This document shows, piece after piece, positions 6,658 to 9,793 of a stretch of 9,793 nt of DNA. The stretch covers positions 1 through 9,793 of the forward strand of contig DATBBL010000247.1 in assembly GCA_036271015.1 (NCBI GenBank), read 5' to 3'. Source of the stretch: DASUAS01 sp036271015. Its GTDB lineage: Bacteria; Actinomycetota; Acidimicrobiia; IMCC26256; DASPTH01. The translations under genes were made by a program, and so were the position numbers. The notes under the pieces were generated by a model. That model saw nothing but the letters and a program-made list of their open reading frames with translations. It was not told where the DNA came from and searched no databases. Within the stretch, counting starts at the first letter, position 1, and every line of letters begins with the position of its first letter.

Positions 6658-7292
6658 GCGAGGACCTCCTCGCAACGTCGTCGGAGGGAGGCGAGGGCGC
6701 GGTGTTGCAGGGCCTTCACCGCACCCACCCGCTTGTCGAGGATCTGGGCGACCTGTTCGAGGGGCAGGTCGGCGATGACGCGGAGCGCGAGGACGGCGCG
6801 CTGGTCGGGCGGCAACGACTGGAGCATCGAATCGGCCCATTCCGAGCCGACGTTGGCGAGCGCCTCGCGTTCGACGTCACCGGCGGGGACCGAGTCGACC
6901 AGCGGCGCGAGCGCGACCGTCTTCGGACGACGCTGACGTCGCCGGGCGTCGTCGACGAGGATCCGATAGGCGATGGTGAAGAGCCACGACCGGAACTGCA
7001 TCTCGTCGCCCGAGAACTGCTGCAACCGGTCGAACACCCGGAGGAAGACTTCGCTGGTCAGGTCCTCCGGCTCGCCCGCGCCCTGCGCGCGCAGATAGCC
7101 GAACACGCGCCCGGCGTAGCTGTCGTACAGCCACCGGCAGGCCCACGGCGCGCGCGCCAACGCGCCGGCGAGCGCTTGGTCGAACGCGACGGCGACGCCG
7201 GGCCCGGGGGTGCGGCGGGAAGCCACACTCCCGAGATCGGCGTCGGTGGTCGAACGCTTGAGATCAGGGCGCACCAGCGTCGGTGCGATCAC
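6654..7292 (-). CDS. ECF-type RNA polymerase sigma factor
   Basis: 212 residues from a GTG at 7292; a GGAG lies close upstream. Later GTGs in the first 25 residues are possible starts, since the N-terminal 35 residues are not conserved-looking. Region 2 spans about 50-118: RWLYDSYAGRVFGYLR (53-68), the typical EDLTSEVFLRVF (76-87) and FRSWLFTIAYRILVDDARRR (100-119). Region 4 spans about 156-206: LQSLPPDQRAVLALRVIADL (157-176) and the helix-turn-helix with LEQVAQILDKRVGAVKALQHRALASLRR. Regions 1 and 3 are absent, which defines the group IV (ECF) type. It directs RNA polymerase to a specific set of promoters, usually under control of the anti-sigma gene that follows with an ATGA overlap. The cell-wall protein gene ends 28 bases upstream on the same strand, so it may be both co-transcribed and a target. 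Confidence 0.95.
   Translation of the reverse strand: MIAPTLVRPDLKRSTTDADLGSVASRRTPGPGVAVAFDQALAGALARAPWACRWLYDSYAGRVFGYLRAQGAGEPEDLTSEVFLRVFDRLQQFSGDEMQFRSWLFTIAYRILVDDARRRQRRPKTVALAPLVDSVPAGDVEREALANVGSEWADSMLQSLPPDQRAVLALRVIADLPLEQVAQILDKRVGAVKALQHRALASLRRRCEEVLA
6655..6674 (-). promoter_or_regulatory. Hairpin enclosing the anti-sigma ribosome binding site (coupling element)
   Basis: At the end of the sigma gene the mRNA reads GCGAGG-AGGU-CCUCGC directly before AUG. The six base pairs extend to seven by pairing of the flanking U with the A of the start codon. The Shine-Dalgarno AGGAGG is half in the stem and half in the loop. A ribosome finishing the sigma reading frame would melt it, so anti-sigma synthesis would depend on sigma translation. 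Pairing is seen directly; the function is inferred. Confidence 0.5.
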
Positions 7293-7320
7293 TCCGCCAG
7301 CCCCCTGCCGACCTCAGCAC

Positions 7321-8196
7321 TCACAGGGTGTACCCGGTTCGACGGAGCCGCAACATCCCGCCGCCGATGGCAGCCAGGCCGAGGCCGGCAATCCCGGTGG
7401 CCAGGGTGTCACCGCCGGTGAACGGCAGCGAGCCGCGGGCCAGCAGGTCGCCCATCGTGGCGGCGGGCACGATCGCCGCGTCCACGAGCGTTCCGGCCAC
7501 GCCGTCGACGGGGTCCGCCGAGGCCTGGCCGCCGTTGCCGGCGTTGCCGGTGTTGCCACCGTTGCTGCCGCCACCGGCCGACTGCGCGTCGGTGCACTGG
7601 GCGGTGGTACCGGAGCCGAGGATGCCGGCGCCGTTGCCGCACAGGGCGAGTTGCGCGTCCGGCGCCACACCGAGGATCCCGCCACCGGAACTCCGCGCTG
7701 CCTGCGAGGCGTCACACGTCGAGGTCGTCCCGATGCCGAGCACGCCGACGCCGGTGCCGCACACGTCGGCCTGGACGGTCGGGCTCACGTCGAGCAGGCC
7801 CGCGCCGCCGGCACGGGACGACGAGCCAGGCTCCTGCGTGCCGCTACAGGTCGCCCCGGTCCCGCGCCCGAGCACACCCACGCCGTTGCCACACACCTGC
7901 GCCTGGACGGTCGGGTCCACGGAGACCACCGACGCAGGTACCGGAAGCGGGGGCACGGCGGGAGTGCCGGACGGGAGCGGGACCGGGAGCTCCGGTGCCG
8001 GGGTCGGGGGGAGTGGCACCGGGAGGGGGACGGGCAGGCCGGTGTCGGCCGCGGCGCTCCCGGCGCCGGCGACGGCGAAGCCGGCGGCCAGGGCGAGCGG
8101 GATCAGTCCGAGCGCGAGCCGGCGCAGCCGGGAACGCCGTGTGATCCGTGGGGTGCGGGGGGTGCGAGGTTCGGCTTCGAGCTGACGCACGGTCAT
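7321..8196 (-). CDS. Sortase-anchored surface protein with three chaplin-like cysteine-pair repeats
   Basis: 291 residues from the ATG at 8196. AGGAGG (8199-8204) is only 2 bases from this ATG but 8 bases from the in-frame GTG at 8190, so the GTG may be the true start. Residues 15-50 form a long export signal with twin Arg pairs (RITRRSRLRRLALGL) and cleavage near SAAA-DTG. A Pro-rich stalk (53-88) follows. Three repeats come next (93-117, 137-161, 177-201), each of pattern PxxQxxxCGxGxGxLGxGT ending in a second Cys: pairs C102/C117, C146/C161 and C186/C201, all CX14C. A Gly/Asn/Ser linker leads to the sorting signal LPFTG (257-261), a hydrophobic helix (about 264-281) and a basic end (RLRRTGYTL). 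It is thus exported and probably linked to peptidoglycan by sortase. The repeats recall chaplin domains (VCGN...V.V.G...C), but chaplins have CX17C. Function unknown. Confidence 0.85.
   Translation of the reverse strand: MTVRQLEAEPRTPRTPRITRRSRLRRLALGLIPLALAAGFAVAGAGSAAADTGLPVPLPVPLPPTPAPELPVPLPSGTPAVPPLPVPASVVSVDPTVQAQVCGNGVGVLGRGTGATCSGTQEPGSSSRAGGAGLLDVSPTVQADVCGTGVGVLGIGTTSTCDASQAARSSGGGILGVAPDAQLALCGNGAGILGSGTTAQCTDAQSAGGGSNGGNTGNAGNGGQASADPVDGVAGTLVDAAIVPAATMGDLLARGSLPFTGGDTLATGIAGLGLAAIGGGMLRLRRTGYTL
7414..7428 (-). other. Sortase sorting signal LPFTG
   Basis: Codons CTG CCG TTC ACC GGC encode LPFTG, followed by GD, a hydrophobic segment and Arg-rich end: the three-part arrangement of a cell-wall sorting signal. 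LPFTGGD is common in actinobacterial sortase substrates. No sortase gene is in the window. Confidence 0.85.
7594..7920 (-). repeat. Three diverged 25-residue cysteine-pair repeats
   Basis: Copies at 7846-7920, 7714-7788 and 7594-7668 (minus strand) encode 25-residue units that share Pro at position 3, Gln at 6, CG at 10-11, LG near 17-18, GT at 20-21 and Cys at 25. Spacers are 19 and 15 residues. The copies differ at many codons, so this is an old duplication under protein-level selection, not a recent DNA repeat. Confidence 0.85.
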
Positions 8197-8286
8197 GCCC
8201 TCCTGTCGAGGCCACCCTTCCGGGTGGGTCCGAGTTCGGTCCGAGCGCTCGACCCCGCCAACGCCCCCGGCGGACCCCGGGATACG

Positions 8287-8292
8287 GGTTCC
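8287..8292 (-). promoter_or_regulatory. Possible ECF-type -35 element upstream of the surface-protein gene
   Basis: GGAACC on the minus strand matches the GGAAC core commonly used by ECF sigma factors at -35, about 90 bases before the ATG at 8196. I do not find a convincing matching -10 (CGTC or GTT type) 16-17 bases downstream, so this is a weak candidate for autoregulation by the linked sigma factor. Confidence 0.2.
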
Positions 8293-8328
8293 AGCGGAAA
8301 ACCTCACGGAGCGCGTCGTAATGAACGC

Positions 8329-8351
8329 GTGACGTGACCGAGAGGTGACCG
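8329..8351. repeat. Short GTGAC direct repeats in the gap upstream of the surface-protein gene
   Basis: GTGAC at 8329-8333, GTGACCG at 8334-8340 and again GTGACCG at 8345-8351. The last two start 11 bases apart, about one helical turn, which is the geometry of a tandem protein-binding site. They lie about 135-165 bases before the start of the surface-protein/sigma run and just after the UbiB-like stop. An operator is possible but unproven. Confidence 0.3.
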
Positions 8352-8362
8352 GGGCGCGCGGT

Positions 8363-9793
8363 CTAGTTGAGGCCGTCGCGCAGCACCGCGACGATGACCC
8401 GCATCGCCAGCACCGTGGCGCAGAAGAGCCCGAAGTACCCGAGGACGCGGAAGAGCGTCGTGCGGTCGGAGAACGCCGGGCCGCCGTCGATCGCGATGAG
8501 GCCGACCGACACGAGGCCGATGGCGCCGGAGAGGAACGCGAGGACGAGTCGGTTGACCAGTCGGGCGACGACACGCTCGTCGTGCTCGTCGGAGAAGTGC
8601 GTGACCCGCACCCGGAGGCCGTCGCGCTCCAGGTTGCTGAACGCGCGGTCGACGTGGCGCGGGAGGCGCCGGAGCATCGGCACGGTGCGCAGCAGCTCGT
8701 CGCGCAGGGCCTGTTGCACGGAGTTCGGATTGATGAGGCTGCGGACCCACTTCGCCGCGATGCTCTCGGCCGCGTCGATCACCGAATACCCGGGCGCGAT
8801 GGTGGTGAGCGTGCCCTCGAGCACGATGAGCGCACGGAAGAACGTGCTCCACTCCGCCGGCATCGTGATGCCGTAGTCGAACATCAGCCGCAGCATCGCG
8901 TTGAACATCGCGGCGTCGGGCTGCGTGCCGGGCGCCAGGTGTTGGGCCATGAACCGCGCCAGCGCGCGTTCGAAGTCGTTGACGTCGACGCCGCGGCGCA
9001 GGCTCGCGACCTGCAGCACCGCTTGCACCACCGCGTCGGCATCGCGGCGACTCACCCCGGCCATCAGGTCACGTAACGCGGCTTGCTGCACCGGGTCGAG
9101 CCGGCCGGCTGCGCCGAAGTCGATGAGCGCGAGGCGCCCATCGGCCAGGAGCATCACGTTGCCGGGATGCGGATCAGCGTGGAACACGCCTTCTTGCAGC
9201 ATCTGCTCGAGGAAGCTCTGGAGCAGCGAGTCGGCGAGCTTCACTCGGTCGGCGATGCGGGCCGCGCCCCAGTCGACCTCGCGGACGCTGGTGCCGTCGA
9301 GCCACTCCATCACGAGCACACGCGACGTGCTGAGCTCCTCGTACACGTACGGGACCCGAATGCGCGCGTCGGCCGGCATCGTGGAAGCGATGGAGTGCGC
9401 GTTGCGCGCCTCGATCCGGTAGTCGAGCTCCTCGCGCAGGCGGGCGGAGAACTCGTCGACCAGCTCGTCGACCCGGTACTCGCGCCCCCACGTGGTGCGC
9501 GACTCGACGACGTGGCCGAGCTCCTCGAGCACCGAGAGGTCGACGCGCACCGACTCGTCGATCCCCGGCCGCTGCACCTTCACCACGACGGGTGACCCGT
9601 CGGGCAGTTGGGCCCGGTACACCTGACCGATGGAGGCGGCGGCGAGCGGGTGCCAGTCGAAGCCGGGAAACACCTCGGGCACCGGGGTATCGAGCTCCTC
9701 CTCGAGCATCTCGGCGATGGCGTCCCGCGGCGCGGGTCGCACGTGGTCCTGGAGGAGCCCGAGCTCGGCCGCAGCCTGCGGCGAGATGAGGTC
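8363..9793 (-). CDS. UbiB/ABC1 (AarF-like) atypical kinase family membrane protein, N-terminus outside the window
   Basis: The frame is open to the right edge, giving 476 visible residues ending in TAG; a start within the window (GTG at 9742) would lose conserved sequence, so the gene is partial. The first visible residues, DLISPQAAAELGLLQD, match the family segment just after the KxGQ motif, which must lie off the edge. Visible motifs: the Ala-rich loop AAASIGQV (51-58), the nucleotide-binding Lys in VVVKVQRPG (K72), ELDYRIEARN (122-131), the catalytic HADPHPGN (205-212) and metal-binding DFG (225-227). Two hydrophobic helices close the protein (about 403-430 and 445-470), as in bacterial UbiB. 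The family binds ATP and supports isoprenoid quinone biosynthesis in proteobacteria; in actinobacteria its partner and substrate are not settled. It is the upstream neighbour of the surface-protein run, 166 bases away. Confidence 0.93.
   Translation of the reverse strand, partial: DLISPQAAAELGLLQDHVRPAPRDAIAEMLEEELDTPVPEVFPGFDWHPLAAASIGQVYRAQLPDGSPVVVKVQRPGIDESVRVDLSVLEELGHVVESRTTWGREYRVDELVDEFSARLREELDYRIEARNAHSIASTMPADARIRVPYVYEELSTSRVLVMEWLDGTSVREVDWGAARIADRVKLADSLLQSFLEQMLQEGVFHADPHPGNVMLLADGRLALIDFGAAGRLDPVQQAALRDLMAGVSRRDADAVVQAVLQVASLRRGVDVNDFERALARFMAQHLAPGTQPDAAMFNAMLRLMFDYGITMPAEWSTFFRALIVLEGTLTTIAPGYSVIDAAESIAAKWVRSLINPNSVQQALRDELLRTVPMLRRLPRHVDRAFSNLERDGLRVRVTHFSDEHDERVVARLVNRLVLAFLSGAIGLVSVGLIAIDGGPAFSDRTTLFRVLGYFGLFCATVLAMRVIVAVLRDGLN

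Noticed and set aside
8197..8574. In-frame upstream extension of the surface protein gene to 8574
   Set aside because: The extension would overlap the end of the UbiB-like gene and place a Ser/Arg-rich shadow before the export signal. The ribosome binding site at 8199-8204 supports a start at 8196 or 8190.
7210..9076. Long plus-strand frames over the surface protein and the UbiB-like gene
   Set aside because: They are antisense to genes with clear motifs (LPFTG and the cysteine repeats; HADPHPGN and DFG) and show no conserved sequence.

Overview
The window is GC-rich bacterial chromosome, and its gene content is typical of an actinobacterium: an ECF sigma factor with a linked membrane anti-sigma-like protein, an LPXTG-type sortase substrate with chaplin-like cysteine repeats, an MGDG-synthase-type glycosyltransferase and a UbiB/ABC1 kinase. 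A deep-branching actinobacterial lineage such as Acidimicrobiia is plausible. This is inference, because the window holds no rRNA or ribosomal protein marker.

Layout from left to right. (1) 124-1455 (+): an exported periplasmic-binding-fold protein of the branched-chain amino acid receptor type, with no permease or ATPase genes beside it. (2) 1629-2228 (-): two small, almost abutting genes for multi-helix membrane proteins that I do not recognise. They lie in a patch that looks less like the neighbouring genes in composition. (3) 2472-4984 (-): a two-gene envelope unit. A glycosyltransferase is followed in the same polypeptide by a transmembrane helix and what looks like a catalytically dead NodB domain. 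14 bases later comes an intact NodB polysaccharide deacetylase. (4) 5010-5924 (+): a DMT/EamA-like transporter diverging from the glycosyltransferase, with only 25 bases between the two start codons. (5) 5950-8196 (-): a run of three genes, namely a cell-wall-anchored protein with three cysteine-pair repeats and an LPFTG signal, an ECF sigma factor (28 bases later), and a single-pass putative anti-sigma protein with a long Gly/Ser then Pro/Leu/Val tail (ATGA overlap). (6) 8363-9793 (-): a UbiB/ABC1 family kinase-like membrane protein whose N-terminus lies beyond the right edge.

Most of the window appears devoted to the cell surface: a solute receptor, glycolipid or polysaccharide synthesis and trimming, a wall-anchored repeat protein, and the sigma/anti-sigma switch next to it. 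The two most unusual items are the glycosyltransferase fused to a pseudo-deacetylase and placed beside a real deacetylase, and the chaplin-like sortase substrate sitting directly upstream of its probable regulators. At the sigma/anti-sigma junction the anti-sigma ribosome binding site lies inside a perfect hairpin, which suggests tight translational coupling. No tRNA, rRNA, CRISPR array, insertion sequence or phage gene was seen.
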